This document shows positions 31,594 to 41,467 of a stretch of 64,000 nucleotides of DNA, in pieces. A model generated the notes under the pieces. The model ran no database searches, was not told the origin of the DNA, and saw only the letters and a list, made by a program, of their open reading frames with translations. A program made the position numbers and the translations under genes. Origin of the DNA: Sugiyamaella lignohabitans (lineage: Eukaryota > Ascomycota > Dipodascomycetes > Dipodascales > Trichomonascaceae); assembly GCF_001640025.1 (NCBI RefSeq), contig NC_031673.1, positions 434,001-498,000 of the forward strand, given 5' to 3'. Each line of letters begins with the position of its first letter. Position 1 is the first letter of the stretch.

Positions 31594-34080
31594 CTACTTG
31601 GAAACGAGAGCGTTGACTGAGGTGACGCTTGCGCGAATGATAGTAGCCCATTTGAGGATCGCGGAGGGGTCGCGAGCATCAATGGCCTCGGTGAGACCGG
31701 GGAGGAGGGCACCGGCGTAACCGGTGTTGATGCCAGGAGCGAAGACAACGTGCTTGAACCACGAACGGCCGTTATCAAGACCCTTGTCATAGGTAAAGAG
31801 CTGCTCGATTTGAGCCAGCTTGATGTTGGCAACCTTGATCTTGACTAATAAGATCAGTTTCTTGTAGCTGTAGAACCAGGCGTAGTCCTGAGTGAACTCC
31901 TCTTGGAGTCTCTCAGTATAGGCATCGTACTTTCTAGCTCTGGTCTTGAACTTGTCCACTTCCTTCCGAAGCTTCTCAAATGCCTTTCTAGCCTCCTTAT
32001 GTAGCTTTCTCTTAGGGTGTTTAGGCTTTCTGTGCTTGGGTCTGGTGAAGATTTGTTGAGCATCAACTTCAGTGTCAGAAACATCGGTTGAAGAGACAGG
32101 GTTGACAGATGCAAGAGCCGAGCTGTCAGCATTAGCAATAGCCACGGCCATATCAACACTCATCTCTTCAGAAAAGTCAAAATCAAAATCGTCGTCGTCG
32201 TCATATTCGTCATCGCCGTCGTCAAAGATCTCTTTAGGAAGCTGTGATTCGGTCTTCTCAAGATAGGTATCAAGAAGTTTGGCGTAGGAAGCAAGTTTGA
32301 ACGGGATGAGCTCTGTCTCGGAAAGAGTAAGGGTCAGAAGACCCCAGGCCTTGACCATGACACTGTGGTGAGCAAAGTCCTTGTCACCAAACTTGTCCAT
32401 CCAATAGAACGAATCGTAGTTCGAGTGGTATTGGTATACAGGGTCACCCTTGCCACCACCGAATCCAAAATCGACAGATGGAATGCCAAGATAGTCTTGG
32501 AATACAGTGTAGTCACTACCAGAACCAAGACTTGAAATGCGAGCACCGTTTTGAGAGTACCACAAGTCATACAAAGTACCGTTACCAGATGGAGCAGGCA
32601 CTTGTTTAGTGACATCTATAAGAACATTGTCCAGTAATGGGGATGCACTAGCACCAAATCTGCTTCCACTGAAAGCAACATCGACATTGAGGTAAGCAAT
32701 AACATGGTGCTGTAAGTATTCGGCATTGTCTTCACCCCATTCAGTAGATCCGAGCAAACCATACTCTTCACCATCCCAAGAACCCAAAATAATGGTTCTA
32801 GAAGGCTTCCAACCGATCTTCTTCAACTCACCAAAAGCCTTGGCAAGCTCAATCAGAGCAGCAGAACCAGAATTGGGGTCACCTGCTCCACCAGCAATCC
32901 ATGCATCACGATGGTTACCAATGACAATGGCTTCATCGCTAATAATACCTTCAATCTTTCCAATAACGTTATAAGTTGGTCTAATATCGTAATCTTGGTC
33001 ATTGTAAAGATTGACTTCGAGTGTAGAAGGACCAACGGAGTAGTCAAATTCGTCAGTGAGCTCACCGACCCAGTTCTCACCAAGATCAGATCCCTTAAGA
33101 CCCTTGCCATTGATAGCCTTGAGCAATGGCAAAGCATCCTCGTAACTGATAGGAATACTGGGGATACTAGGGATAGTGTCATATGGATCAACTCGCTTGG
33201 AATCAGGTTTACTAGCCCAACCAGGCGTAGTTGGATCACCAGGACCGAGCGACAAAAACTGAACACTGCCTCTTTGAACAGACGAGGGGTGACGAGCTGG
33301 ACCATTAGGGTATGCTTCGTAACCGTTCTTGATAGTAATTCCACCATCATCACCAGGATCAGAGTAAAGCAAGGCTCCAATAGCACCCAAATCTTGAGCA
33401 AACTTGACTTTCAAGCCACGGAAGATGCCGCCATATCTAGCAATGACAATCTTACCCTTGAAATCAACACCCTTGGCAATAAGTTGGTCATAGTCCTCTC
33501 TAGTGCCGTAATTGACATAAATAAGCTGACCAGTTACATTACCTGAAGCACTGTATCCATGGAAGGTAGGGACTCGGTCCTCACGGCTAGTAGTAGGATC
33601 TTCCTCAATAACCGCCTCTTCAAGACTGGCAGAGAATTGTACAGATCCATCTTCATTCAACAGCTTGACCGCATGGTCTCTAGGATAGTTCAAGTAGATA
33701 TCGTATGAAACAATCTCAGCAGGAATGCCATACTCTTCAAACTTATCTCTAGTCCACTCAACCAAGCCATAATTAGTACCGGCGAGATGAGGTTCCTGAG
33801 TATACTTATAACTCCAGTCACGAATGCTAGAAGCATTGACAGACTGAAATAACGTGCGTTTTACGTCTGCATCCGATACTTTAATCGAATGCAATCGGTT
33901 CCAATCCCTACTAATGGAAGTTCGAGGCAAGAAAATAACATTAAACACCGCCAAAAAGAACACTCCTAAAAGAGTGTAGCAGCCAAATCTCAAGCAACTG
34001 GCCCGTCTCTTACGGACTTTCAGCCCGTTCGGCCCGCGAATCAGCGATTGCGACTCTTCGTCCACACGTACAACCACCAT
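31594..34080 (-). CDS. M28 metallopeptidase / transferrin-receptor-like membrane protein (Vps70/Tre-type)
   Basis: The 828-aa type II membrane protein has a cytosolic basic N-terminus, one transmembrane helix (about 32-52), a protease-associated domain (about 150-300), the M28 peptidase domain (about 370-600) and a C-terminal dimerisation domain. Zinc ligands and catalytic residues of glutamate carboxypeptidase II are all present: His/Asp in GNHRDAWIAGGAGDPNSG (about 388-405), Glu pair in DGEEYGLLGS (about 434), Asp in NVDVAFSG (about 463) and His in YHSNYD (about 553). It could therefore be active, unlike transferrin receptor. Yeast homologues are vacuolar/endosomal (Vps70, Tre1/2). An acidic insert (about 640-660) is unusual. 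ATG 34080 is used; upstream frame begins with TTG. Confidence 0.87.
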   Translation of the reverse strand: MVVVRVDEESQSLIRGPNGLKVRKRRASCLRFGCYTLLGVFFLAVFNVIFLPRTSISRDWNRLHSIKVSDADVKRTLFQSVNASSIRDWSYKYTQEPHLAGTNYGLVEWTRDKFEEYGIPAEIVSYDIYLNYPRDHAVKLLNEDGSVQFSASLEEAVIEEDPTTSREDRVPTFHGYSASGNVTGQLIYVNYGTREDYDQLIAKGVDFKGKIVIARYGGIFRGLKVKFAQDLGAIGALLYSDPGDDGGITIKNGYEAYPNGPARHPSSVQRGSVQFLSLGPGDPTTPGWASKPDSKRVDPYDTIPSIPSIPISYEDALPLLKAINGKGLKGSDLGENWVGELTDEFDYSVGPSTLEVNLYNDQDYDIRPTYNVIGKIEGIISDEAIVIGNHRDAWIAGGAGDPNSGSAALIELAKAFGELKKIGWKPSRTIILGSWDGEEYGLLGSTEWGEDNAEYLQHHVIAYLNVDVAFSGSRFGASASPLLDNVLIDVTKQVPAPSGNGTLYDLWYSQNGARISSLGSGSDYTVFQDYLGIPSVDFGFGGGKGDPVYQYHSNYDSFYWMDKFGDKDFAHHSVMVKAWGLLTLTLSETELIPFKLASYAKLLDTYLEKTESQLPKEIFDDGDDEYDDDDDFDFDFSEEMSVDMAVAIANADSSALASVNPVSSTDVSDTEVDAQQIFTRPKHRKPKHPKRKLHKEARKAFEKLRKEVDKFKTRARKYDAYTERLQEEFTQDYAWFYSYKKLILLVKIKVANIKLAQIEQLFTYDKGLDNGRSWFKHVVFAPGINTGYAGALLPGLTEAIDARDPSAILKWATIIRASVTSVNALVSK

Positions 34081-34142
34081 TTTTACCTGGTGCCTTTTCT
34101 GCCAACACAAAAAAGTGGATTCACCTGAAGCTCGCCTTCGGC

Positions 34143-34150
34143 TATATATA
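34143..34150 (-). promoter_or_regulatory. TATA box candidate
   Basis: TATATATA lies 63 bp upstream of the ATG at 34080, in AT-poor surroundings, so it probably serves the M28 peptidase-like gene. Confidence 0.4.
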
Positions 34151-34269
34151 TGTCGTCTTGTGAACGGCGCCCCCTGTCGATTGTCTTATCAAGATGTTAG
34201 GGTTGCCGATTACGGAGTCCGCTGGACCCTGAGATCGGGGTTCTGATTCCGGGGATGATCAGGGGGTGT

Positions 34270-34405
34270 GCCTCCGGCGGCTGGGGCTCCGCCCCAGACC
34301 CCGTTGCTCCTGCTTCGCAGGAGATTGCTAGGACCGTGGACGGACCGACTCGAGCGGAGCGAGAGGAGCAGCGGGGTCTGGGGCGGAGCCCCAGCCGCCG
34401 GAGGC
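34270..34405. repeat. GC-rich inverted repeat, two arms
   Basis: The left inner stem is CTCCTGCTTCGCAGGAG, the right ACTCGAGCGGAGCGAG, so the arms are of different inner subtypes. The right arm lies 46 nt past the SLX4 stop. Confidence 0.95.
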
Positions 34406-34451
34406 AGGACCACGGTAAAAGAACCAAAAAATAATAAATAAAATAAATAAT

Positions 34452-37052
34452 TTAGACCTCGGTCTCAGAGGTCTGACTGGATGGCGTGTCTGAGTGAGTA
34501 GGGTCAGATGCTCGAGTACAGACTCCGCAGTGGTCGCACCAGGAGCGGACAAGTTCGAGGTCGAGGTCGATGGAGAGTGTTTGCTGCAGAAATCGTTGGA
34601 ACGATTCGAGTGGGAGTGGTTCGTAGAGAAGCATTTTAGTCCACCATGGTTTGGCCAGGGGGTTGGTCCTGATTTGTGTTGATATGCGTGTGAATAGTTT
34701 GGACCGCATGTCAGAGTCTGAGTTCGGCATGGATGTGGATGGTTGTGAGACAGCTGCGATGGAAGGGATATCGGTGGTATCCGTATGACAGCTTAATAGC
34801 AACTCGATCATGGCCTGACGACTTCTTCGTGGCTTGAATCCGTACTTGTCAACTGTCCGTCTCAACTCGTCCAGTGGCATCGCTTCGTAGATGGACTTGT
34901 AGTCGACATTCTCAGTACGAGGTGGCAGTTCATCAGCAGTTTTATCGGTCAGAGGAGTTGGATCAACGAAGTCCGTGGTTTGTGGTTCACTGTGAATATC
35001 TGTAATAGGAACATTGCTGTTTGCAGTATCATCTTGACTCCCAAAACTAGAGAATGTAGAGATAGATGATGATGGGATTGAGATAGGTTGGGAACATCTG
35101 TTAGGAGGGGAACCGGAAATAATGTCTTTATACGGTTCACCAACTGTCATGATATAAGGAGCATATTCGAGAAGGTTTTCACTATCAGCATATCCCGGCG
35201 ATTGAGGCACCTCGTCAACACTGTTAAATGAATAACTGTCATCAGTGCTGTTTGCAAGTCTATCAGAAATCTTATCTGGTTCCAGAGTAAGGCGTCTTGC
35301 CGAAGATATGCTGAGAGAAGCTCTGGGAGGAGACGAAGAGTGAAATTCATCAAACGTGTCAATTGAATTTAACTTGTCTGGTTTGGATGGTCCAGTTTCA
35401 TTATGAATCGGTGACGATGAAATTGTGATAATAGTTGCTGCTGATAATTGTCTAATTGGACTGTTACACAGTAGATTCGTAGGTCGTTGTTGGCTCAACA
35501 CTAGTGGAGACCCATAGTCATTCTCAGAATCGGAGATTTCATAGATCTCTACAAATGAATTTTTTTCTGTGTTACTGTCTTGTCGTTTGGAGCGAGGTAA
35601 AGATATAGCGTTTTGACTAGTCCTGTCATCACCGCTTCGAGATGCAACAAAAGGGTCAGATTGGGATCTCACTTCTGAATTGAGTAGTGGAGTCAGCACC
35701 CTTCTCGGATGCACATTTTTAGTAAGAACTTGTACACCGTCATCAAATTCAGCACGACTATTTGTGATACTCTTACCAGATCCAGAGACCAACGATCTAT
35801 TGGGCGTTAATACAGAAACTGCAGCTAGCTTACTTGAAGTAGATACTGCAATTTCAGGACTCTCATCAGAGTCTGTATCACCAGCCTCGGGCACTTCTTC
35901 ATCAAAAATGTTTTCCTTCTCACTTCGACTGTCCAACATTCGCATTTCCTGAGATAAGATATCCGATGGGATTCTCGATGCCAGATCAAACATAGTTAGA
36001 CTTTCGCTACCTCTTTTTTCTCTATTAAAAGAGGTACGATTTCTGACAGGTGATATTGTTTCAGCAGAATTGTTTCTCTGGCTGGAACAGTGTCTCTTCG
36101 GTTTTGGTGTGTCTGGGAATATTAATTTCAGTTGCTTGATATTCTGACAACCTTCTTCCACAGAAACAAGGAAGTCAGCAGGAATTTGGGGTTTAGGAAC
36201 CGCCTCTAACTGATATGATGGCTTAAGTCTTTTGCTCTGTCCGGAAGCTCTGTCTTGTTTTTCCTGATTCTGACGGTTTCTACGCAAAGCCCTGACTTTT
36301 CCTGGTTTTCCAGAAAGTAATCTAGCATTATCGTAGTCTGGATCGTTCAGTTGGATATCACAGCCAAAATTAAATGGTCTATTATTTGCACTGATGTCAT
36401 GTCGTGCTATAGTGCTACTTATACTAGCAGCCATTCTGTCATCTTGTTGACTTTTGTCGTTAGTCTCATTATAATAACTATTTTTGTTCTCGTCTTTATT
36501 GTCGTTATTTTCGCTACGGTCGTTATTGTTAATGTAATAGCCGTTAGAATCATTTCTTGTTATATCAATCCCATGATGAGATGGATCAACATTACCACGG
36601 TACTCATCAGGTACTGTTATAAGTGCAGACTTTTCAAAAATAGCGACCATTCGTTCATTAAGCGTAGCTGGCACTTTTTCTTTTGGTTTTCGTGTCTTTT
36701 TCACAACACTCTTTTTGCTGGTTTCAGAAGATTTAGTAGTAGCGCTCTTCTTTCGCTTCTTCTTCTTCTCCTTGGAAGCCTGCGGTGAGTGATTCACGGT
36801 CAGCTCTTTAGACACAGTAGTAGTTATAGTGACATGTTGGGCATCCAGAGTTTCGAGTTCGACAGCACTTGACACAAAAGAACCAGTCTTGGTAGTGGTA
36901 GTAGTGGTAGTAGTGATATTACTGACTGACCCTTCGAAGGCAAATTTGGAGATAGTCCTGGTCAACCTTGAATGAACAGGCGAGTTGTTGCTCAGCGAAT
37001 TTGGGGAGGAGGTGTCTATACCTGTACTGGACACAAGAACCACATCCTCCAT
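34452..37052 (-). CDS. SLX4: Structure-specific endonuclease scaffold Slx4
   Basis: The 866-aa protein is mostly disordered and Ser/Thr-rich, as Slx4 proteins are. Near the C-terminus a SAP domain (about 724-757) reads MPLDELRRTVDKYGFKPRR then AMIELLLSC. The last domain (about 795-850) has KPWWTKMLLYEPLPLESF and ELVRSWCDHCGVC, the conserved Slx1-binding CCD region. Slx4 activates Slx1 to cut branched DNA and coordinates repair of stalled forks. A Thr-rich run (about 48-60) and a Lys-rich basic stretch (about 93-125) are found near the N-terminus. Many SQ/TQ-like and SP sites suit kinase control. One exon; ATG 37052. Confidence 0.88.
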   Translation of the reverse strand: MEDVVLVSSTGIDTSSPNSLSNNSPVHSRLTRTISKFAFEGSVSNITTTTTTTTKTGSFVSSAVELETLDAQHVTITTTVSKELTVNHSPQASKEKKKKRKKSATTKSSETSKKSVVKKTRKPKEKVPATLNERMVAIFEKSALITVPDEYRGNVDPSHHGIDITRNDSNGYYINNNDRSENNDNKDENKNSYYNETNDKSQQDDRMAASISSTIARHDISANNRPFNFGCDIQLNDPDYDNARLLSGKPGKVRALRRNRQNQEKQDRASGQSKRLKPSYQLEAVPKPQIPADFLVSVEEGCQNIKQLKLIFPDTPKPKRHCSSQRNNSAETISPVRNRTSFNREKRGSESLTMFDLASRIPSDILSQEMRMLDSRSEKENIFDEEVPEAGDTDSDESPEIAVSTSSKLAAVSVLTPNRSLVSGSGKSITNSRAEFDDGVQVLTKNVHPRRVLTPLLNSEVRSQSDPFVASRSGDDRTSQNAISLPRSKRQDSNTEKNSFVEIYEISDSENDYGSPLVLSQQRPTNLLCNSPIRQLSAATIITISSSPIHNETGPSKPDKLNSIDTFDEFHSSSPPRASLSISSARRLTLEPDKISDRLANSTDDSYSFNSVDEVPQSPGYADSENLLEYAPYIMTVGEPYKDIISGSPPNRCSQPISIPSSSISTFSSFGSQDDTANSNVPITDIHSEPQTTDFVDPTPLTDKTADELPPRTENVDYKSIYEAMPLDELRRTVDKYGFKPRRSRQAMIELLLSCHTDTTDIPSIAAVSQPSTSMPNSDSDMRSKLFTRISTQIRTNPLAKPWWTKMLLYEPLPLESFQRFLQQTLSIDLDLELVRSWCDHCGVCTRASDPTHSDTPSSQTSETEV

Positions 37053-37510
37053 TCTGAAACTTCCATGGTCACAGCAAAAAAAATGAAACAGACGAGGAAC
37101 ATAGACTTCAGTGAAAACAAAAATATTAGTCGATCAACATCAACAGACTCTTATCAAACGCAAAAACACCGCGTTATGCACGAGCCATTATTGACATGAT
37201 ACTGCATTCAGATCCGTACTTGATACCACGAGATTTATATTGAATCTACACCGAAATCTTCAAAAACACTGAAACACATTAAATATCAACAAAAGCCGAA
37301 ACAACAACAAACACAAGATCCCATGTAAAATTACAGAATCTAGCAATTGCTTTCCATTTTACAACTTACAGCTGTAACCTCGAGCCACTGTACCCCAGAT
37401 TTATCGTACGACATAAACCCTGTCAAGTCCAGAATTCTCAGTCAACCAAGCTTCTTAGAAATAAATCAACAACCAAACCGTCGAAAAAAATAGTCTGACA
37501 GCCCGACGCC
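37053..37510. other. Intergenic upstream of SLX4
   Basis: About 460 bp, A-rich on the plus strand, with the SLX4 promoter. No gene seen. Confidence 0.5.
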
Positions 37511-37570
37511 CGACTCGAGCGAAGCGAGAGGAGCCACGGGGTCTGGGGCGAAGCCCCAGCCGCCGGAGGC
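37511..37570 (-). repeat. Single GC-rich hairpin arm
   Basis: Minus-orientation arm with the ACTCGAGCGAAGCGAGAG inner stem and loop CGA, 87 nt past the cyclophilin stop and in sense orientation to it. Confidence 0.92.
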
Positions 37571-37657
37571 AGACCACCACCCCGTAAAAGTAAATAACAC
37601 AACCTAGGTTCGTCAAATTGATATATAAAAGGTAAGCACTAACTAGAAACAAGTAGT

Positions 37658-38525
37658 TTAGACAGTACCGGAAGCGTCAATGACGAGCTTGGCACGGGTG
37701 GCACCGGAAGAAGAACCGAAGGTCTCGATCTTCTTAACGACATCGTAACCCTCGACAACCTCACCGAAGACAACGTGCTTGCCATCCAACCAAGGACAAG
37801 GAACGGTGGTGATGAAGAATTGAGAACCGTTGGTGTTGGGACCGGCATTGGCCATGGACAAAAGACCAGGACGGGTGTGCTTGGCTTGGAAGTTCTCATC
37901 AGCGAACTTGGCACCGTAGATCGACTTACCACCAGTACCGTTGTGGTTGGTGAAGTCACCACCTTGGAGCATGAACTCGGGGATAACTCTGTGGAAACCG
38001 GACTTGGCGTATCCGAATCCCTCAGAACCGGTGGCGAGCTCACGGAAGTTCTTGGCGGTCTTGGGGACAATCTGGGCCACTGTTAGCATTTGCCGGGTTT
38101 CTAGGGGTGAGTGGGGTATGCCTCCGGCGGCTGGGGCTCCGCCCCAGACCCTGGTTGCTCCTCTCGCTTCGCTCGAGTCGTTGCATCGACGGTTCGTAGC
38201 AAAAAACTCCTGCGAAGCAGGAGCAACCAGGGTCTGGGGCGGAGCCCCAGCCGCCGGAGGCACAGGTCCCCCAGCTAGAAAACACCACTTACGTCGTCGT
38301 AGAGCTTGAAAACAATACGGCCGAGGGGCTTGCCTGTTGGTTTGTTAGCAATTGAGGTCAATTGAGGTGTTGACGGGGCCCTGGAGGGCCGGGCGAGGGC
38401 AACTTACCGTCGGCAGAGGTGTCGAAGTAAACGTTAGAACCCATTTTTAAAGTTGAGGCAGAGAAGAATCGCTTGGCAGTGAAACTGGAACTATTAATCA
38501 AAGAAGGACGCAACGAATTGAGCAT
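37658..38525 (-). CDS. CPR1: Cyclophilin (peptidyl-prolyl isomerase) with mitochondrial and cytosolic starts, three exons
   Basis: Coding exons are 38408..38525 (from the upstream ATG) or 38408..38444 (from the inner ATG), then 38293..38333 and 37658..38071. Products are 190 and 163 aa. Both introns have a GTAAGT-type donor and CTAAC 10 nt before AG. The core is a complete cyclophilin [25 protein letters not shown], and [11 protein letters not shown], including Arg, Phe, Gln, Trp and His of the cyclosporin/proline site. The 27-residue extension ([20 protein letters not shown] then FSASTLK) is basic, acid-free and hydroxylated, a typical mitochondrial presequence. One gene may thus supply Cpr1-like and Cpr3-like proteins. 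Intron 2 contains a complete GC inverted repeat. Confidence 0.9.
38120..38261. repeat. GC-rich inverted repeat inside cyclophilin intron 2
   Basis: Both arms lie entirely within the 221-nt intron 38072..38292. Left inner stem CTCTCGCTTCGCTCGAGT, right CTCCTGCGAAGCAGGAG. Both arms carry the CCTGGTTGC junction variant. Confidence 0.95.
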
Positions 38526-38606
38526 CTGCTTTTTGATAAAAGATAGGAAAAAGACAAGAGAAAAAAAGAAAAAAGCAAGACAATTTTTCCTCGGGAGCAA
38601 ATCTAC

Positions 38607-38614
38607 TTTATATA
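38607..38614 (-). promoter_or_regulatory. CPR1: TATA box of the cyclophilin gene
   Basis: TATATAAA on the minus strand lies 82 bp upstream of the mitochondrial-form ATG and 163 bp upstream of the cytosolic ATG. Transcripts starting downstream of 38525 would yield only the cytosolic form. Confidence 0.5.
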
Positions 38615-38809
38615 TTTCTCCGCTGAGAAATGGAACGATGCAGAATAATGAGACGTGCGGCAGAAGCACCTTCAGGGCAGGGGGTCAATCAGGCAGCAAG
38701 CCCAGTACGGAAGGTACCGATATTGTGGGTAGGGGTCGCTTTTTCACAAGGGTCTCTCTCACCGACAGCTAACCACTCGAGCTAATTTTCGTCCAGGGGG
38801 GGGGTGTTT

Positions 38810-38949
38810 GCCTCCGGCGGCTGGGGCTCCGCCCCAGACCCTGGTTGCTCCTGCTTCGCAGGAGATTGTCCGGGATCCCCCGACGAAACCGACTCGAGCG
38901 AAGCGAGAGGAGCAGCGGGGTCTGGGGCGGAGCCCCAGCCGCCGGAGGC
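38810..38949. repeat. GC-rich inverted repeat, two arms
   Basis: The arms are flanked by a G-run on the left (GGGGGGGG) and a C-rich run on the right (CCCCCACCCCCC), so the flanks are also roughly complementary. It lies upstream of the cyclophilin gene. Confidence 0.95.
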
Positions 38950-39607
38950 AAACACCCCCACCCCCCAGCACCGCTAGCCAGGGCCAGTTGCTTGGTTCAT
39001 GATCGCGATTGGGTTCGATGGTTGGCCCGAGTGGGCTTTTTTTATGGTGACCCGAACGCGCCGTTGTCCTGGTGACGGGGGTGCGGGCGTGAGGCCGGGT
39101 AATCTGTCAGATTACAAACCATGACTAGAACGAAATAATGCCCTAATTCTCCTACATACGATATACGATATTGCCCTTGACAGACACCTGTAAAACAAGA
39201 AACATGCTGCTGCATGACATCGACCGGCAGCTACAGGAGCCTGCTGGCTGGCTCGCTGACATCGCCGTCTCAGCCACAAACGTGAAACAACCGCTGTTGC
39301 TGCTGCTGCTCGTAATAAATGCCACACACCCACCCCACCCCACTAATTTAATCTCCTATCGCCGCTTGCTGTCTGCCAGCATGCGATATGCGACCCCTGC
39401 TGCTCCTGCCATTGGCAATTGGACCCTGGCAATTAGTAAATTAATTCCACCTCTCGCACCCCCCTTCTCATCCCCCCTTCACTCGTGCTGGTCTAAGTTT
39501 GCTCTCGCCAACGCGCTAAAATGGAGTCCCTGCTAGTAAAGCAGGGTAACGGGTCTAGCTAAAATCAGAGTTTCTCGTCCGGCCGGGTAACTGGGGAGGG
39601 AGGACAT

Positions 39608-39744
39608 GCCTCCGGCGGCTGGGGCTCTGCCCCAGACCCCGTGGCTCCTCTCGCTACGCTCGAGTCGGTTACGTCGACAGTCCCAGCAGTCTCCTGCGAA
39701 GCAGGAGCTACGGGGTCTGGGGCAGAGCCCCAGCCGCCGGAGGC
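39608..39744. repeat. GC-rich inverted repeat, two arms
   Basis: The left inner stem is CTCTCGCTACGCTCGAGT, the right CTCCTGCGAAGCAGGAG. It is not close to any recognised gene end. Confidence 0.95.
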
Positions 39745-40161
39745 ACCCGGGTCATGCCAGCTTTGCTTTTTGTCTCGCTGGTCGCTAGATCGAGAACCTG
39801 AAAGCTCGCGTCGTCCGGGAAACCGTTTAACCTTCGTCGATCTGTCGCATAGTCTGTGTCCCCACGTCATCCGCTATCTTTTTTTATTATTTTTATACTA
39901 TGGTAGTAGTGTGATGCGGGGCTGCTGTACGGGGACGGCGTTGCGAGGTTGCAATTGGATGGAGGGGGTGTTTTGATTTTACTTGATTCTGGCTTGGCGT
40001 TTTCGAGGGGGGCTGTGAGTGGAGATGGGTGAACGGTTCTGGTGGTCCGTCCAGATTCTGCAGCGTGGATGTCAGGGTCCAGCTGCTCCTCCACGTGCCT
40101 GGTGTCGAATTCGTCGGTGCCGTGCTATGGAGTAATCTATCTATAGATTTAAGTTATCTGG

Positions 40162-40334
40162 CAGGTGTCCGCAGGTGTACGGCAGGTGACTATCAGGTCT
40201 CCAGCAGCTCCCCACCAGCTCTCCAGCAGATGTAGGTCAGGTCCCCTAGCAGGTGTCTGTCAGGTCTCTGGCAGGTCCCTAGCAGGTGTCTATAGTTCTG
40301 TAGCAGGTTTTTAGCAGGTTTTTAGCAGGTGTTG
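40162..40334 (+). repeat. CAGGT-rich array
   Basis: About twelve copies of CAGGT, half of them CAGGTG and several within AGCAGGTGTCT or AGCAGGTTTTT, occur in 173 bp at irregular 10-20 bp spacing. It may be a degenerate minisatellite or a clustered E-box (CANNTG) site. Confidence 0.7.
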
Positions 40335-40726
40335 GGCAATTTACTCTTGGTTTTGTCTCTCGCTGTCAGATTGCCAATGCATCAACTAACTGTGTACAGA
40401 GGTGGTGGAGTGAATGAACGAACCAATTGAATCTTGAAACCAGGAATTGGTCTGTTATTAAATAAATATGATATACAATGCTTGCTACTAAATTAAATTG
40501 TCCTGTGGTCTAAATTGTTGATTTCTGGCAGTCAGTCATCCCAGTTCTATAATATTCGCTTCTTGGAAACGTTTCTCTGGTGACTCAAATTCACTGTCCA
40601 TCTCACTCTTCCACTATCTTTCCCGCTCGTCTCTTTCTCCACCTGATCCCGTCTCACTCTCCTCATTAGTCTCACTCATCTCACGCTCTCACTGTCACGT
40701 TCTATTCATCGATCATACTTTATTAC

Positions 40727-40800
40727 CACTCTCTCTCTCACACTCTCTCTCTCACTCTCTCTCTCTCTCACACTCTCTCGCTCACTCTCACGCTCACTCT
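40727..40800. repeat. CT/ACTC microsatellite
   Basis: A 74-bp run of CACTCTCT units on the plus strand, with purine-only complement. Similar CT-rich sequence extends thinly upstream to about 40600. Confidence 0.85.
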
Positions 40801-40812
40801 GAATACCCATAG

Positions 40813-40818
40813 CACGTG
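40813..40818. promoter_or_regulatory. CACGTG box
   Basis: One of three CACGTG boxes around the thioredoxin-like gene (40092, 40813, 41415). The copy at 41415..41420, in GGTCACGTG context, lies 101 bp upstream of that gene's ATG and is the most likely functional one. Confidence 0.4.
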
Positions 40819-40984
40819 ACCAGTCAACTATCCAGCCAAGAAAGCCAAGACAGCCAAGACACCCTCAACACCCCCTAATCTCAACTCGAGTGAAGTGACA
40901 AGACAAAACAATCGGGTCCGAGTGGAGCCCAACTGACTCAGTCAACTATTTTGACCGGCCAGCCAACCGGATACCGACGAGCCC

Positions 40985-41314
40985 TTATGAGTACTCCTGG
41001 ACGAGATGGATAATAGCCGATCTTGCGACTCCAGAATTTCCTTCCTCCAGATGACCCAGCTTGGCACCGTCTTTGAATACCACAAAACTGGGAACCGAGT
41101 TGATACCAAACGTTGTTAACAATCCGGGAAGTTTGTTCACATCGATCTTGAACATCTGTATAGTAGCCAGTTCGTTGGCAATCTCCTCGATCACGGGCGT
41201 CATCAGCTCGCACTCGGCACTGGCATCGGCATAATAATAAACGATAGTCAGTCCGTGTCGGAAGTGTTCCACGTGGAACTCCAGTTCGGCTTTGTTCTCT
41301 ATTTTTTGCAACAT
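40985..41314 (-). CDS. Thioredoxin-fold protein with altered active site (SAEC)
   Basis: The 109-aa protein has the length and secondary-structure pattern of thioredoxin: TIVYYYADASAEC, TPVIEEIANEL, FKIDVNKLPGLLTTFGINSVPSFVVFKDG. The WCGPC site is replaced by residues 31-35 ASAEC, so the attacking cysteine is Ser32 and only Cys35 remains. The cis-proline (Pro75) is kept. A dithiol reductase activity is therefore unlikely; a redox-inactive, chaperone-like or monothiol role is possible. Nothing suggests frameshift or decay, because hydrophobic positions are conserved throughout. ATG 41314 is the only start. Its flanks are repeat-rich. Confidence 0.8.
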   Translation of the reverse strand: MLQKIENKAELEFHVEHFRHGLTIVYYYADASAECELMTPVIEEIANELATIQMFKIDVNKLPGLLTTFGINSVPSFVVFKDGAKLGHLEEGNSGVARSAIIHLVQEYS

Positions 41315-41467
41315 TCTTCTCTCTTTTTTTCTTACTTGTATAATTCTACGTTATCTCGCGTCCCACTGTTTATTTTTTTGTACTTTTCATCCAGATCCGC
41401 ATCTCCCGTCTGGTCACGTGTCTCGACTCAGGGGGGGCCGACTTTCTCCGGTGGGAGGAGGGGGTCT

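Larger units (their letters stand above)
38950..40984. other. Gene-poor, repeat-rich 2-kb region
   Basis: I find no credible protein here. It holds a GC inverted repeat (39608..39744), a dozen CAGGT copies (40162..40334), a CT microsatellite (40727..40800) and CACGTG boxes at 40092 and 40813. Open frames around 39171..39536 and 39641..39976 have no family features; the second is made largely of GC-arm sequence. Confidence 0.5.

Noticed and set aside
31437..31832. Open frames overlapping GC arms on both strands
   Set aside because: Their sequence is translated hairpin arm or antisense of the M28 gene; no family features or start context.
39171..39536. 121-codon plus-strand frame
   Set aside because: Low-complexity Leu/Pro/Ala composition, no domain, no homologous pattern, and opposing frames of similar length in the same GC-biased stretch.
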